A stretch of DNA of 64,000 bases from Pollutimonas harenae (GCF_004153685.1 NZ_SDQD01000001.1:1-64000), one strand, 5' to 3'; positions 9,386 through 17,784 are shown, numbered from the stretch's first letter. Notes: generated from the letters alone by a model not told the origin. Program-made: numbers and translations.

Positions 9386-10306
9386 ATGAATAGCTTAGAC
9401 AACACCTTAATCCTCAATAACGTGGGTACCAATGAACTAGTTCCGTCGCGCTACGCAGTGCAGGTTGGCGAAATCGAAGTGCTGGTGATCAGCGATGGCG
9501 TACTACCGCTCCCAACCGCGATGTTGGGACACAACGCCGACCCAGCCATCCGGGCAGCCTGGATGGAAGACATGTTCCTGCCTCCAGACGCTTTCGACTG
9601 GGCACTGAACGTGGTCGTGGTACGCAGCGGCGAGCAGACGATACTGATCGACGCTGGGCTAGGATCGGACCCCGACTTACAATTACCTCGAGCAGGGCAG
9701 ACGGTCAAGCGGCTACAGTCCGCTGGCATCGACCTTCGCTCAGTAACTGACGTGGTACTCACTCATATGCACATGGACCACATTGGCGGGCTACTCGTCG
9801 AAGGGGTGAAGGACCAGTTGCGCCCGGATCTCCGTATCCATGTGGCAGCCGCCGAGGTCAAGTTCTGGGAGTCGCCCGATTTCTCTCTCACCTCGATGCC
9901 TTCTGGGTTCCCGGACGCGCTTCGGTCAACTGCGACGCGGTTCATAAAAGAGTACGGCAGCTACCTGCGACCTTTCGAGGACGAATACGAGGTAGCCCCG
10001 GGGGTGGTCGCCCGTCGTACCGGTGGTCATACGCCCGGGCACGTCGTAGTCCGCGTAGCGTCTGGCGGCGAAGGGCTAACGTTCGCCGGTGACGCTGTGT
10101 TTACAGTCGGATTCGAGCATCCTGACTGGCACAACGGCTTCGAACATGACCCCGAGGAGGCTGCCCGTGTTCGGGTCGGTCTTTTGCGGGAAGTAGCGGC
10201 AACCAGCGAACTACTGGTAGCCACTCACCTACCGTTCCCATCCGTCGGCCGAGTGGCGGTCGATGGCGACGTATTCCGCTGGGTACCGGTCTTCTGGGAC
10301 TACTGA
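9386..10306 (+). CDS. MBL-fold metallo-hydrolase
   Basis: 306 aa from ATG 9386, which has TGGAG at 9374-9378; the frame is open from 9227 but that part overlaps the previous gene. Metal-binding motif H127-M-H129-M-D131-H132 is intact, and a later GGHTPGHV and FAGDAVF segment supply further metal ligands. This is the metallo-beta-lactamase fold used by lactonases, glyoxalases and related hydrolases; the substrate is not predictable. Its third positions look more GC-rich than those of its neighbours and its leader is repeated before the next gene, which suggests separate acquisition. Confidence 0.85.
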   Translation: MNSLDNTLILNNVGTNELVPSRYAVQVGEIEVLVISDGVLPLPTAMLGHNADPAIRAAWMEDMFLPPDAFDWALNVVVVRSGEQTILIDAGLGSDPDLQLPRAGQTVKRLQSAGIDLRSVTDVVLTHMHMDHIGGLLVEGVKDQLRPDLRIHVAAAEVKFWESPDFSLTSMPSGFPDALRSTATRFIKEYGSYLRPFEDEYEVAPGVVARRTGGHTPGHVVVRVASGGEGLTFAGDAVFTVGFEHPDWHNGFEHDPEEAARVRVGLLREVAATSELLVATHLPFPSVGRVAVDGDVFRWVPVFWDY

Positions 10307-10327
10307 CCGTCTGTGGGTCCGATCCGA

Positions 10328-10350
10328 ACAATCGGGCTTTCTCTTTGGAG
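10328..10350 (+). repeat. Duplicated leader/RBS segment, copy 2
   Basis: Matches 9356-9378 at 21 of 23 positions and ends in the TTTGGAG ribosome-binding site of the cupin gene. Confidence 0.7.
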
Positions 10351-10358
10351 TTTTTACT

Positions 10359-10766
10359 ATGGTTATCCTAAAACAAGCTGCGTTCAGCCTATTGATGACC
10401 GCAGGCATACTAACCGGCGTGGCTCAAGCAGCCCCGCCCGAAGCGATAGTCAAGCAGGTTATGACTAAGCCGCTGGACGATTACCCGGGCAAGGAAGCCC
10501 TCATGATTACGGTCGACTATCCCCCCGGGGCTGTGGACCCAGTGCATCGGCATCGTGCACACAGCTTCGTTTATGTGTTGGAAGGTTCGATCGTGATGCA
10601 AGTGCAAGGTGGTCAAGAAGTGACGCTGACACAAGGACAAAGCTTCTACGAAGGTCCCAACGACTTGCATACCATCGGGCGTAACGCCAGTCAGACGCAA
10701 CCGGCGAAATTTTTGGTTTTGCTGCTGAAAGATCAAAACGTACCGTTCTTCATCCTGGAGCATTAG
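10359..10766 (+). CDS. Secreted cupin-domain protein
   Basis: 135 aa with a signal peptide (MVILKQAAFSLLMTAGILTG then VAQA-AP). Cupin motif 1 is visible as GAVDPVHRHRAHSFVYVLEGS (His ligands and Glu) and motif 2 as GQSFYEGPNDLHT. Start chosen at 10359 with TTGGAG 9 bases upstream; the longer frame from 10263 lies in the previous gene. Probably a periplasmic metal-binding single-domain cupin; its enzymatic role is unknown. Last gene of the sigma-CMD-MBL-cupin run. Confidence 0.85.
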   Translation: MVILKQAAFSLLMTAGILTGVAQAAPPEAIVKQVMTKPLDDYPGKEALMITVDYPPGAVDPVHRHRAHSFVYVLEGSIVMQVQGGQEVTLTQGQSFYEGPNDLHTIGRNASQTQPAKFLVLLLKDQNVPFFILEH

Positions 10767-10812
10767 GCCGTTTCGGTGCTAATGTAACGATTTGAAAAAA
10801 CGAGGCGAACAG

Positions 10813-10839
10813 AGTCACACAGGGAAGTATTCATACGTC
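10813..10839 (+). promoter_or_regulatory. Candidate ECF41-dependent promoter
   Basis: AGTCACA (10813-10819), 16 bases, CGTC (10836-10839). This differs by one base from the TGTCACA / CGTC elements I recall for ECF41 sigma factors. Initiation about 7-10 bases after the -10 would fall at or next to the ATG at 10849, giving a leaderless or near-leaderless mRNA. This fits the absence of a Shine-Dalgarno sequence there. Confidence 0.45.
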
Positions 10840-10857
10840 TAGTCAAGTATGAATACT
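10826..10857. promoter_or_regulatory. Perfect 11-bp inverted repeat over the LysR start codon
   Basis: AGTATTCATAC (10826-10836) and GTATGAATACT (10847-10857) are exact inverses separated by 10 bases. The right arm contains the start codon at 10849 and the left arm overlaps the -10 element of the candidate promoter. It is a likely operator, possibly for autoregulation. Confidence 0.6.
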
Positions 10858-11871
10858 CCCACTTCCCTCCCTACACCGAATGAGCAATCGCGCCGCGTCC
10901 CAGCCAGCGCGGCCGACTCGCTCGCCAATAGTTTTGTCACCAGTTACGCGGGTGTTGTTGCATTTCTGGCCGTGGCCGACGAAGGCAGCTTCTCGCGAGC
11001 CAGCGATCGCTTGGGCATAGGCCGCTCGGCAGTGAGCCGCAGTGTGCAAAAGCTTGAAGCGCAACTCGATGCCCGCCTGTTTCACCGAACGACGCGCAGC
11101 ACGGCGCTAACCCGCGAAGGCGAATTGTTCTACGAAAACTGCCAGCCAGGAGTGACGCGTATCGTGCAGGCGCTGGAAGATTTGCGCGAATTGCGAAACG
11201 GCCCGCCGCGAGGCCATCTGCGCATACATTCGACACCCGGTTTTGGACGCAAGGTGATTGCCCCGCTGCTGCAGAGCTTCCATGCGCAGTACCCCGATAT
11301 CACGTTGGAGCTGTTGCTGGACGACCGGCCTGCCGATTTCACTGCAGACCGTATCGATGTGTCGTTTCGCGATGGACGAATGGAAGACTGCGATATCGTG
11401 GCGCGCCAGTTGATTTCGATGCAAATGGTCGTATGCGCTTCGCCCGGCTATGCAGCTGCCAATGGCCTTCCGCGCCGTGTCGATGATCTGACTCAGCATC
11501 GCTGCGTCAACTTTCGTATGGCGTCGGGGCGCGCGAGAGAATGGGAATTCAAGATCGATGGCTATGCCCAGAGGTATTTGCCGTCCGCCGAACATACGTT
11601 CAACGATCTGGATCTGATCGTACAGGCGGTACTGCATGACCAGGGCATCGCGCAACTCCCCGCTTACTTGGTGTGCGATCTGCTCAATGACCAGAAACTG
11701 GTCGCTTGCCTTGCACAGCATGCCCCCGACGATGGCGGCCATTATTTGTGCTACCTAAGCCGCAAACAGCTTCCCGCAAGAATTCGCGTATTCGTTGACC
11801 ACATCGCCGAACAAATTCGCTCACTTGACCTGCAATGCCTGACCACGCTGGCGAACGCCGCTGCGGCCTGA
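10849..11871 (+). CDS. LysR-family transcriptional regulator
   Basis: 340 aa. The LysR winged HTH lies at about 32-95 (VAFLAVADEGSFSRASDRLGIGRSAVSRSVQKLEAQL), preceded by an unusual 30-residue N-terminal extension. The effector-binding domain fills the rest. No Shine-Dalgarno precedes ATG 10849, which lies inside an 11-bp inverted repeat; a later start at an internal codon is possible. It sits between the sigma-cupin run and the reductase-Ohr-SDR run and may control either. Confidence 0.88.
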   Translation: MNTPTSLPTPNEQSRRVPASAADSLANSFVTSYAGVVAFLAVADEGSFSRASDRLGIGRSAVSRSVQKLEAQLDARLFHRTTRSTALTREGELFYENCQPGVTRIVQALEDLRELRNGPPRGHLRIHSTPGFGRKVIAPLLQSFHAQYPDITLELLLDDRPADFTADRIDVSFRDGRMEDCDIVARQLISMQMVVCASPGYAAANGLPRRVDDLTQHRCVNFRMASGRAREWEFKIDGYAQRYLPSAEHTFNDLDLIVQAVLHDQGIAQLPAYLVCDLLNDQKLVACLAQHAPDDGGHYLCYLSRKQLPARIRVFVDHIAEQIRSLDLQCLTTLANAAAA

Positions 11872-11895
11872 TGAGTGCATCCATTGATGCACTCA
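11872..11895. terminator. Stem-loop directly after the LysR stop
   Basis: TGAGTGCATC (11872-11881), 4-base loop, GATGCACTCA (11886-11895): a perfect 10-bp stem starting one base after the stop codon. There is no T-run, so it is a processing/3'-end hairpin or a protein-binding palindrome as much as a terminator. Confidence 0.4.
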
Positions 11896-11984
11896 ATGCA
11901 ACACCATGAGTCCGTTTCCGGCTCTACCGCAAGTCCGCGCTCAATCCTACAATTTTCATACATACCCACCATCAGGAGAATGCT

Positions 11985-12740
11985 ATGAAAATCGTTGTCA
12001 TTGGAGGCACTGGCCTCATCGGTAGCAAGGTCGTCCAAAAGCTAAAAGATCAAGGGCATGAAGTTATTGCAGCGGCCCCTGCAACAGGTATCAACACCAT
12101 CACGGGTGAAGGGCTGACACAAGCCATGGTAGACACCGCTGTTGTGGTAGACCTTGCCAACTCCCCGTCGTTCGCCGATAAAGATGTTTTGGAGTTCTTT
12201 GAAGCCTCCGGCCGCAACATCTTAGCCGCCGAAATTGCGGCCGGAGTGCAACATCACGTTGCCCTATCCGTTGTAGGAACCGACCGCTTAGCACAAAGCG
12301 GCTATTTCCGCGGAAAAATTGCACAAGAGAAACTCATACGCGAATCTGGCGTGCCTTATACCATCGTCCAATCAACGCAATTCTTCGAATTTCTGGGCGG
12401 TATTGCACAGGCAGGTAGCTCCGGTGAAGCCGTTCGGATATCTCCGGCGTTCTTCCAGCCGATTTCATCAGACGACGTCGCTGCGGCTGTAGCGGACTAC
12501 GCTGTTCACAGCCCTTGCAATGGCATCGTCGAGATTGCCGGTCCGGAACGTGTAAGACTGTCTGACCTGGTTCGACGTTACCTGGAGGCGACGGCCGATT
12601 CACGTAGGGTTGTAGAGGACGTACACGCTCCTTACTTCGGCGCAGAGCTTAAAAGCGACACGCTTATGCCAGGCATCAATCCTCGTCTCGGCTCCGTGAA
12701 CTTTGATGCCTGGTTCGCTCAGTCGAGCACATCGAGGTAA
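11985..12740 (+). CDS. NmrA-like NAD(P)-binding reductase/epimerase
   Basis: 251 aa atypical SDR with the N-terminal nucleotide-binding motif GGTGLIGSKV and no obvious YxxxK catalytic pair, as in NmrA/NAD(P)H-binding proteins. AGGAG precedes the ATG by 8 bases. It fills the epimerase slot of the ECF41-associated gene set. The substrate is unknown. Confidence 0.85.
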   Translation: MKIVVIGGTGLIGSKVVQKLKDQGHEVIAAAPATGINTITGEGLTQAMVDTAVVVDLANSPSFADKDVLEFFEASGRNILAAEIAAGVQHHVALSVVGTDRLAQSGYFRGKIAQEKLIRESGVPYTIVQSTQFFEFLGGIAQAGSSGEAVRISPAFFQPISSDDVAAAVADYAVHSPCNGIVEIAGPERVRLSDLVRRYLEATADSRRVVEDVHAPYFGAELKSDTLMPGINPRLGSVNFDAWFAQSSTSR

Positions 12741-12759
12741 GTAACAAGCTCAGCAAATT

Positions 12760-13275
12760 ATGGCCACATTAAAAGCACCACCCCTATCCTTACTAGACAA
12801 ATACCGCGGACGCGATACGCGAACGCTTTACTCGACCACCGTCACGGTGACAGGCGGCGATGCTAGCCATGGGCGGGCGTCTGGCGTTGCTCGCTCTGAT
12901 GACGGTAACCTGGACGTCCACCTGCGCCTGCCAGAGGCGCTGGGCGGACCGGGCGGAGGCTCCAATCCGGAGCAACTGTTCGCAGCCGGATATGCCGCCT
13001 GTTTTCACGGTGCCCTGAGCTTGCTCGCAGCGCGTGATGGGATCGCAATTCCTAACAGTTCTGTGCAGGTCCAGGTCGACTTTAGCCGTGACCCGATGGA
13101 TGGCTTGTTCGTCCTGACCGCTCACACGCGGATTCGTTTACCCGGCGTAGAGCGAGCTATCGCCGAAGAACTGGTCCGCAACACCGAACGCTTTTGCCCG
13201 TATACAAAGATGGCACGGCAAGGCATTACAAATATTGTGGCGCTTGTGCCGACGGATGAGACTGGCGAGCAGTAA
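12760..13275 (+). CDS. Ohr/OsmC-family organic hydroperoxide reductase
   Basis: 171 aa. Both redox cysteines are present, C81 (AACFHGAL) and C145 (RFCPYTKM), in the Ohr arrangement, together with the FAAGYAACF helix motif. Ohr enzymes detoxify organic hydroperoxides with lipoyl proteins as electron donors. The N-terminus is about 25 residues longer than in typical Ohr proteins. The gene starts 20 bp after the NmrA-like gene and is probably cotranscribed with it, which fits an oxidative-stress role for this cluster. No OhrR is seen nearby. Confidence 0.88.
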   Translation: MATLKAPPLSLLDKYRGRDTRTLYSTTVTVTGGDASHGRASGVARSDDGNLDVHLRLPEALGGPGGGSNPEQLFAAGYAACFHGALSLLAARDGIAIPNSSVQVQVDFSRDPMDGLFVLTAHTRIRLPGVERAIAEELVRNTERFCPYTKMARQGITNIVALVPTDETGEQ

Positions 13276-13312
13276 TACCGGAAATTAACCTTCTTCTTTC
13301 TTGAGTAACACA

Positions 13313-14065
13313 ATGACCAAATTCAATAACCAAGTCGTGCTGGTGACCGGCGGTGGCGCCGGCATTGGCCTCTCTGCGGCATCAACGTTTGCCAAGCAGG
13401 GCGCTCGCGTAGTCATCACCGGTCGTAGACAGGAAGCACTCGAGCAGTCTGTGCGCACCGCATCTGGCATCGATTACATCGTGGCCGACGCTGGCAACCC
13501 TTCCGATGCTACGCGAACTATCGATGAACTCATACGTCGACACGGACGGCTGGATGTACTGGTCAACAATGCAGGTGCCGGTGCCGTTCTCCCTTTGTCA
13601 CAGGCCAACTTTGCGCAAATTAACGAAATATTCTCTGTTAACGTCATTGGCCCGTCGTTGCTGGCTACGGCGGCACTGCCTTATTTGAAGCAGTCCGGCG
13701 GCACCATTGTCAATGTAACAAGTACCTTCGGACACAAGGCGGCAGAGGCCCTCTCGCACTATGCAGCCAGCAAGGCGGCGCTCGAGCATATGACCAAGTG
13801 TTGGGCGCTCGAACTTGCGTCCGACGGCATACGAGTAAATGCCGTTGCCGCAGGTCCTACAGAAAGCGATTTTCTCTCGGAAAGAATGAAGTTGTCGGCT
13901 CAGCAAATCGAAAACATCAAGGCGAGTGAGCGTGCCCGCATTCCGCTCGGTAGACGCGGTCTGCCCGATGATGTGGCTGGCTGGATCGTTGCGCTCGCGT
14001 CCCCCGATGCTGCCTGGGTCACCGGTCAGGTGTTTGCCATTGATGGCGGACTCAGTGTGACCTAA
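13313..14065 (+). CDS. Short-chain dehydrogenase/reductase
   Basis: Classical SDR of 250 aa: cofactor motif TGGGAGIG near residue 12, NNAGAG near 90, catalytic Ser and YAASK near 150, C-terminal GQVFAIDGG. NADP preference is suggested by the Arg-rich GRRQE after the second strand. I prefer ATG 13313 over the TTG at 13301. Probably in the same transcript as the Ohr gene. Confidence 0.88.
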   Translation: MTKFNNQVVLVTGGGAGIGLSAASTFAKQGARVVITGRRQEALEQSVRTASGIDYIVADAGNPSDATRTIDELIRRHGRLDVLVNNAGAGAVLPLSQANFAQINEIFSVNVIGPSLLATAALPYLKQSGGTIVNVTSTFGHKAAEALSHYAASKAALEHMTKCWALELASDGIRVNAVAAGPTESDFLSERMKLSAQQIENIKASERARIPLGRRGLPDDVAGWIVALASPDAAWVTGQVFAIDGGLSVT

Positions 14066-14146
14066 TTCGAGAGTGTCCGTCAGCATGCTGGCAACCAACC
14101 CCACTAGTGCTAACAGCAAATCTTCTCAACTCCGAGGTTAACAATC

Positions 14147-15133
14147 ATGCGAACTCCAACTGACAATACTCGTGCTACTCTTCCCCAAAGCTCGCTTATC
14201 GAAAGCGGTCCAGCTGCAGAGAAGCTGATTGCATCTAGCTTCATAACGGCACCACCGGCGACAGCCAAAACGGCAGTTAAAGGGAATAGCAAATCCGCCT
14301 CGAGATCAGTCAATATCATCACGGCGGCCGATGGTACACACCTTTACTACAAGGACTGGGGCGAAGGTCGCCCCGTAGTCTTCAGTCATGGGTGGCCGCT
14401 GAGCTCGGATAGCTGGGAGGCACAGATGCTATTCCTAGCATCCCAGGGTTTTCGTACCGTAGCTCACGATCGCCGCGGTCATGGACGCTCCAGTCAGCCA
14501 TGGCATGGCAATGACATGGACACCTATGCTGATGACCTTGCCGCCGTTATCGAAACTCTAGATCTGCAGGACATAGTACTGGTGGGGTTTTCGACGGGTG
14601 GTGGGGAAGTCGCCCGTTATATCGGGCGTCATGGTACATCCCGTGTTTCGAAGGCGGTGCTTATCTCTGCCGTGCCTCCCCTGATGCTCAAGACCGCAAC
14701 AAACCCCCACGGCCTGCCGATCAATGTATTCGACGATATTCGTGCTGCTCAACTTGGCAATCGGGCTCAGTTTTACCGTGACCTACCTGCCGGCCCCTTC
14801 TATGGCTTCAACCGCCCAGGCGCCAAAATTTCCCAGGGATTGATTGATGCATGGTGGCAGCAAGGCATGCAAGGCGGGCATAAGAACACGTATGATTCAA
14901 TTAAGGCTTTTTCCGAAACTGACTTTACTGAGGATCTGAAGAAATTTGATATTCCCACGTTAGTCATTCATGGTGATGATGACCAGATAGTGCCCATTGA
15001 CGTCGGAGGCCGGCAGTCAGCCGCCCAGATAAAAAATGCCAAACTAATCGTCTATTCCGGCGCGCCCCACGGGCTCACCGAGACGCATAGAGAACGCTTG
15101 CATTCCGATCTGTTGACTTTTCTGCAAGGCTAA
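14147..15133 (+). CDS. Alpha/beta hydrolase, non-haem haloperoxidase-like (paralog 1)
   Basis: 328 aa. Catalytic triad visible: nucleophile in GFSTGGG, acid in HGDDDQIVP, His in GAPHGL; oxyanion region SHGWPLSS. It is very similar to the product of 16071-17051. The N-terminal 50 residues look like a decayed Tat signal: the twin-Arg position reads TRA and charged residues interrupt the hydrophobic part ([15 protein letters not shown]). It is therefore probably cytoplasmic, unlike its paralog. A CCGAGG ribosome-binding site precedes ATG 14147. Its stop overlaps the end of the convergent sigma gene by 4 bp. Confidence 0.88.
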   Translation: MRTPTDNTRATLPQSSLIESGPAAEKLIASSFITAPPATAKTAVKGNSKSASRSVNIITAADGTHLYYKDWGEGRPVVFSHGWPLSSDSWEAQMLFLASQGFRTVAHDRRGHGRSSQPWHGNDMDTYADDLAAVIETLDLQDIVLVGFSTGGGEVARYIGRHGTSRVSKAVLISAVPPLMLKTATNPHGLPINVFDDIRAAQLGNRAQFYRDLPAGPFYGFNRPGAKISQGLIDAWWQQGMQGGHKNTYDSIKAFSETDFTEDLKKFDIPTLVIHGDDDQIVPIDVGGRQSAAQIKNAKLIVYSGAPHGLTETHRERLHSDLLTFLQG

Positions 15134-15996
15134 AACTCGTCTGGTGTTGTCAAGTGGGTGGAAGGAGTATCGTATACGATACTCCTTGAGCGACGACGCT
15201 GGCGAAAGGGCTTTAGTCCTTCTCGGGCTGACAAAAACAGATTATCGTGCGGTGGATCGGACATCATATGAGATAGCACATACGCAGGTGATTGTTCATC
15301 TTGTTTTAGGAAGCAAGTGCTCTGTTGATCACTATTTCCCATCAACACAAGTTCTTCGGCTAATAATGCGCTGATTTCGGCCAAGTCAGCTCGTTCGAGA
15401 GCCTGGACGAAGATCTTGAGCAGACGGTGATGAATTTCCTGGGGCACGAAAAAGTGTGACCGCTCGCCACGCAACTGTACCTTTGCACGGCTAACCAGTT
15501 GCCGGCATGCTTCCCGTGTTTTATGTAGTATTTGGGCTATCTGATCGTAGTCGATCTCAAAGATCTCATGCATCAGGAAGGCCGCACGCGCCTCAGGTGC
15601 GAGTTGCTCGAGCAGTATTAAGTATGCCATCGACACATCATCAGCTCGCTCATTGATTTCTTGGGGTGTCGCCGGAGATTCTGTCATCTGAAGCTCCGAC
15701 AGCCATAGTTCTGAATGGTGTTCACGTTGAGTCTTAATGACACGGAGTCTGTCAACGGACAACCTTGTCGTGACTGAGACAAGCCATGCTTCCTCATTCT
15801 CAATCTCTTGTCCGGCTGCTGCATTCCATCGCAGCCAAGTTTCTTGAACTATATCTTCGGCTTCGGCGACCGAGCCCAGCATACGATAGGCAATTCTTTG
15901 CAGTCGCCGGCCAAGTCGAATGAAAGTATGTTCGTTACCGCCCTCAGTCTGTTGGCTCTGGTGGTCAGCAACTTGGGAAAGTGATTCATGCTTCAT
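15130..15996 (-). CDS. Second ECF41-like sigma factor with degenerate C-terminal domain
   Basis: 288 aa. Regions 2 and 4 are strongly similar to the sigma factor at 7757 ([42 protein letters not shown]). After the segment equivalent to [11 protein letters not shown], the DGGGK motif is replaced by NSDQQ and the rest (about 85 residues, many Arg/Ser/Pro) no longer resembles a SnoaL domain. The linker motif is also altered (WLSEL). In ECF41 proteins changes in this region affect activity, so this copy could be deregulated or dead. The last codons run through a 26-bp palindrome. Confidence 0.82.
   Translation of the reverse strand: MKHESLSQVADHQSQQTEGGNEHTFIRLGRRLQRIAYRMLGSVAEAEDIVQETWLRWNAAAGQEIENEEAWLVSVTTRLSVDRLRVIKTQREHHSELWLSELQMTESPATPQEINERADDVSMAYLILLEQLAPEARAAFLMHEIFEIDYDQIAQILHKTREACRQLVSRAKVQLRGERSHFFVPQEIHHRLLKIFVQALERADLAEISALLAEELVLMGNSDQQSTCFLKQDEQSPAYVLSHMMSDPPHDNLFLSAREGLKPFRQRRRSRSIVYDTPSTHLTTPDEF
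15162..15187. repeat. 26-bp perfect palindrome between convergent genes
   Basis: Each half is AAGGAGTATCGTA followed by its exact inverse, without a loop. It begins 28 bp after the hydrolase stop and lies inside the 3' end of the convergent sigma gene. It may be a bidirectional 3'-end structure or a dimeric protein site; no T-tract is adjacent. Confidence 0.7.
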
Positions 15997-16039
15997 GGCA
16001 TTCCCTCAGGCACGCGCCTTTATATATAGGCTGCTATGG

Positions 16040-16066
16040 AGGTTGCCGCACTGTGCGCGACAACCT
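16040..16066. terminator. Stem-loop after the Tat hydrolase gene
   Basis: On the minus strand AGGTTGTCGC and GCGGCAACCT pair at 9 of 10 positions across a 7-base loop, immediately after the stop at 16071 and before the second sigma gene. No T-run follows, so termination is uncertain. Confidence 0.35.
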
Positions 16067-16070
16067 TAGC

Positions 16071-17051
16071 TCAACTGTGGAGGAAGGCAAGTAGGTCAGC
16101 GTTGAACTTGTCTCGGTGCGTCTCGGGCAAACCGTGCGGAGCGTTTGGGTAAACGATCAGCTTCGAGTTTCTTATGAGTTTTGCTGAGGCCCGGCCAGCT
16201 GCTTCTATAGGTACGATCTGATCGTCGTCTCCGTGGACGATAAGCGTGGGCACGTCAATCTTTTTAAGATCTTCAGTAAAGTCGGTTTCAGAAAAAGCCT
16301 TGATGGATTCGTAGGTGTTGTGGTGACCACCCTGCATACCTTCGCGCCACCATTCGTCGATCAATCCCTGCGATGACTTCGTACCAGGACGATTGAAACC
16401 ATAGAATGGTCCGGCCGGAAGATCTTTGTAAAACTGTGATCGGTTTGCCACTTGCGCCGTGCGGATTGCATCGAATGCTTCGATCGGCAACCCTTTCGGA
16501 TTCCTCTCGGTCTTGAGCATCAGCGGCGTCACCGCAGAAACCAGCACGACTTTGGCAATACGCCGCGTACCATGGCGTCCGATGTACCGGGCGACTTCCC
16601 CACCACCCGTCGAAAAGCCAACGAGTACGGCGTCTTCCAGTTTTAGCGTTTCGATAACAGTTGCGAGATCATCTGCATAGTGGTCCATGTCGTTGCCCAG
16701 CCATGTCTGGCTGGATCGTCCATGACCACGGCGATCGTGAGCCACAGTTCGAAATCCCTGCGAGGCGAGGAACAGCATTTGCGCCTCCCAGCTATCCGAA
16801 CTGAGAGGCCATCCATGGCATAGTATGACGGTAGGGCCGGAGCCCCAATCCTTGTAGTAGAGCTGTGTGCCGTCAGCCGCGGTGATAATGCTGGCTGACG
16901 TCGGAGCAGGCCTGGCGTCTGTTACTGCTACGGGCTTACCGCCCGCAACTGCAGCCTTGGCAACGCCTGAAGTCAAAAGGGCACTAGCGGCGGAGGCGCT
17001 GCCAAGCAGCAGACTCCGACGATTGGGGACAAAAACATTCGTACGGGACAT
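16071..17051 (-). CDS. Tat-exported alpha/beta hydrolase, haloperoxidase-like (paralog 2)
   Basis: 326 aa with a Tat signal ([18 protein letters not shown], then AKA) and a complete hydrolase domain: [11 protein letters not shown] oxyanion region, GFSTGGG nucleophile, HGDDDQIVP acid and NAPHGL His. It is a close paralog of 14147-15133. Non-haem haloperoxidase-like enzymes are esterases/perhydrolases; the natural substrate is unknown. An operator-like sequence shared with the TetR gene upstream lies at 17096-17113, so it is probably repressed by that TetR protein. Confidence 0.88.
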   Translation of the reverse strand: MSRTNVFVPNRRSLLLGSASAASALLTSGVAKAAVAGGKPVAVTDARPAPTSASIITAADGTQLYYKDWGSGPTVILCHGWPLSSDSWEAQMLFLASQGFRTVAHDRRGHGRSSQTWLGNDMDHYADDLATVIETLKLEDAVLVGFSTGGGEVARYIGRHGTRRIAKVVLVSAVTPLMLKTERNPKGLPIEAFDAIRTAQVANRSQFYKDLPAGPFYGFNRPGTKSSQGLIDEWWREGMQGGHHNTYESIKAFSETDFTEDLKKIDVPTLIVHGDDDQIVPIEAAGRASAKLIRNSKLIVYPNAPHGLPETHRDKFNADLLAFLHS

Positions 17052-17095
17052 GATGATAATCCTTTAAAAGTTGAGCTGCGGCGCAAAAACGCTCT

Positions 17096-17113
17096 AAATA
17101 TAAACGACCAGTC
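17096..17113. promoter_or_regulatory. TetR operator, site 1 (hydrolase promoter)
   Basis: AAATATAAACGACCAGTC, followed by an AT-rich half (ATCTATAAATAG). 16 of 18 bases match 17767-17784 in front of the adjacent TetR gene. It lies about 50 bp upstream of the hydrolase start. Confidence 0.6.
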
Positions 17114-17149
17114 ATCTATAAATAGAGCAAAAAAAAGGAAACAAATTAA

Positions 17150-17740
17150 TCACTCTAAGATATGCGGTAACGTAGTGTCGATGAAACGCTGAAACGCGTT
17201 GCCATTGCGCTCTATCTTGGACCGCAATGTGGCTCCCTCGAAGCTATCTATGATGATCGCCGCCAGCTTATGTGCATGACGCTGTTTGGCAGAACCAGTT
17301 GCGCTAAAAAATTCTTTTATGCATAAGGCCAGTGCGGCTTCCCACTTACCCAAAATATGTGTCAAGGTCGAACGTACCTCATCACTGTTATGGGCTAGCT
17401 CGAGAGATAGATTCCCTATGAGGCAACCAATTGTGAAGTTGTTCGACGCGTGCTCGTTTATAAGCAATTCAAAGAAGCGTTTGATTCGCATCAAAGGCTT
17501 TATGCTTGGGTCATACAGTACGGGGACTAGGCGGTTCTCAATGTCAGTCCAATACTCTTGCAATATGGCAGATGCAAATGACTCCTTGCTGTCAAAATAA
17601 CTATAAAAAGATCCCTTAGGGATTTTCGCTGCGGCCGCTATGTCTTGAACGCCAGATGCGTGGAATCCGACTTCGTGTACCACGCGCCCGCCGTCTTTGA
17701 GGAGGCGCTGGAGAATTTCAGGATTGGGTCGTCTTGACAT
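17150..17740 (-). CDS. TetR/AcrR-family repressor
   Basis: 196 aa. N-terminal HTH with GFHASGVQDIAAAAKIPKGSFYSYFDSKESF (about residues 25-55), followed by a C-terminal ligand domain of the TetR_C type. The promoter and that of the downstream hydrolase share an almost identical GACCGGTC-centred element, so autoregulation and control of the hydrolase are inferred. Confidence 0.88.
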   Translation of the reverse strand: MSRRPNPEILQRLLKDGGRVVHEVGFHASGVQDIAAAAKIPKGSFYSYFDSKESFASAILQEYWTDIENRLVPVLYDPSIKPLMRIKRFFELLINEHASNNFTIGCLIGNLSLELAHNSDEVRSTLTHILGKWEAALALCIKEFFSATGSAKQRHAHKLAAIIIDSFEGATLRSKIERNGNAFQRFIDTTLPHILE

Positions 17741-17766
17741 TTCATTCTTCGCTAGCTAGGAAAACT

Positions 17767-17784
17767 AAATATAAATGACCGGTC
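17767..17784. promoter_or_regulatory. TetR operator, site 2 (tetR promoter)
   Basis: AAATATAAATGACCGGTC, containing the palindrome GACCGGTC; 27 bp upstream of the TetR start codon and nearly identical to 17096-17113. Confidence 0.6.
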
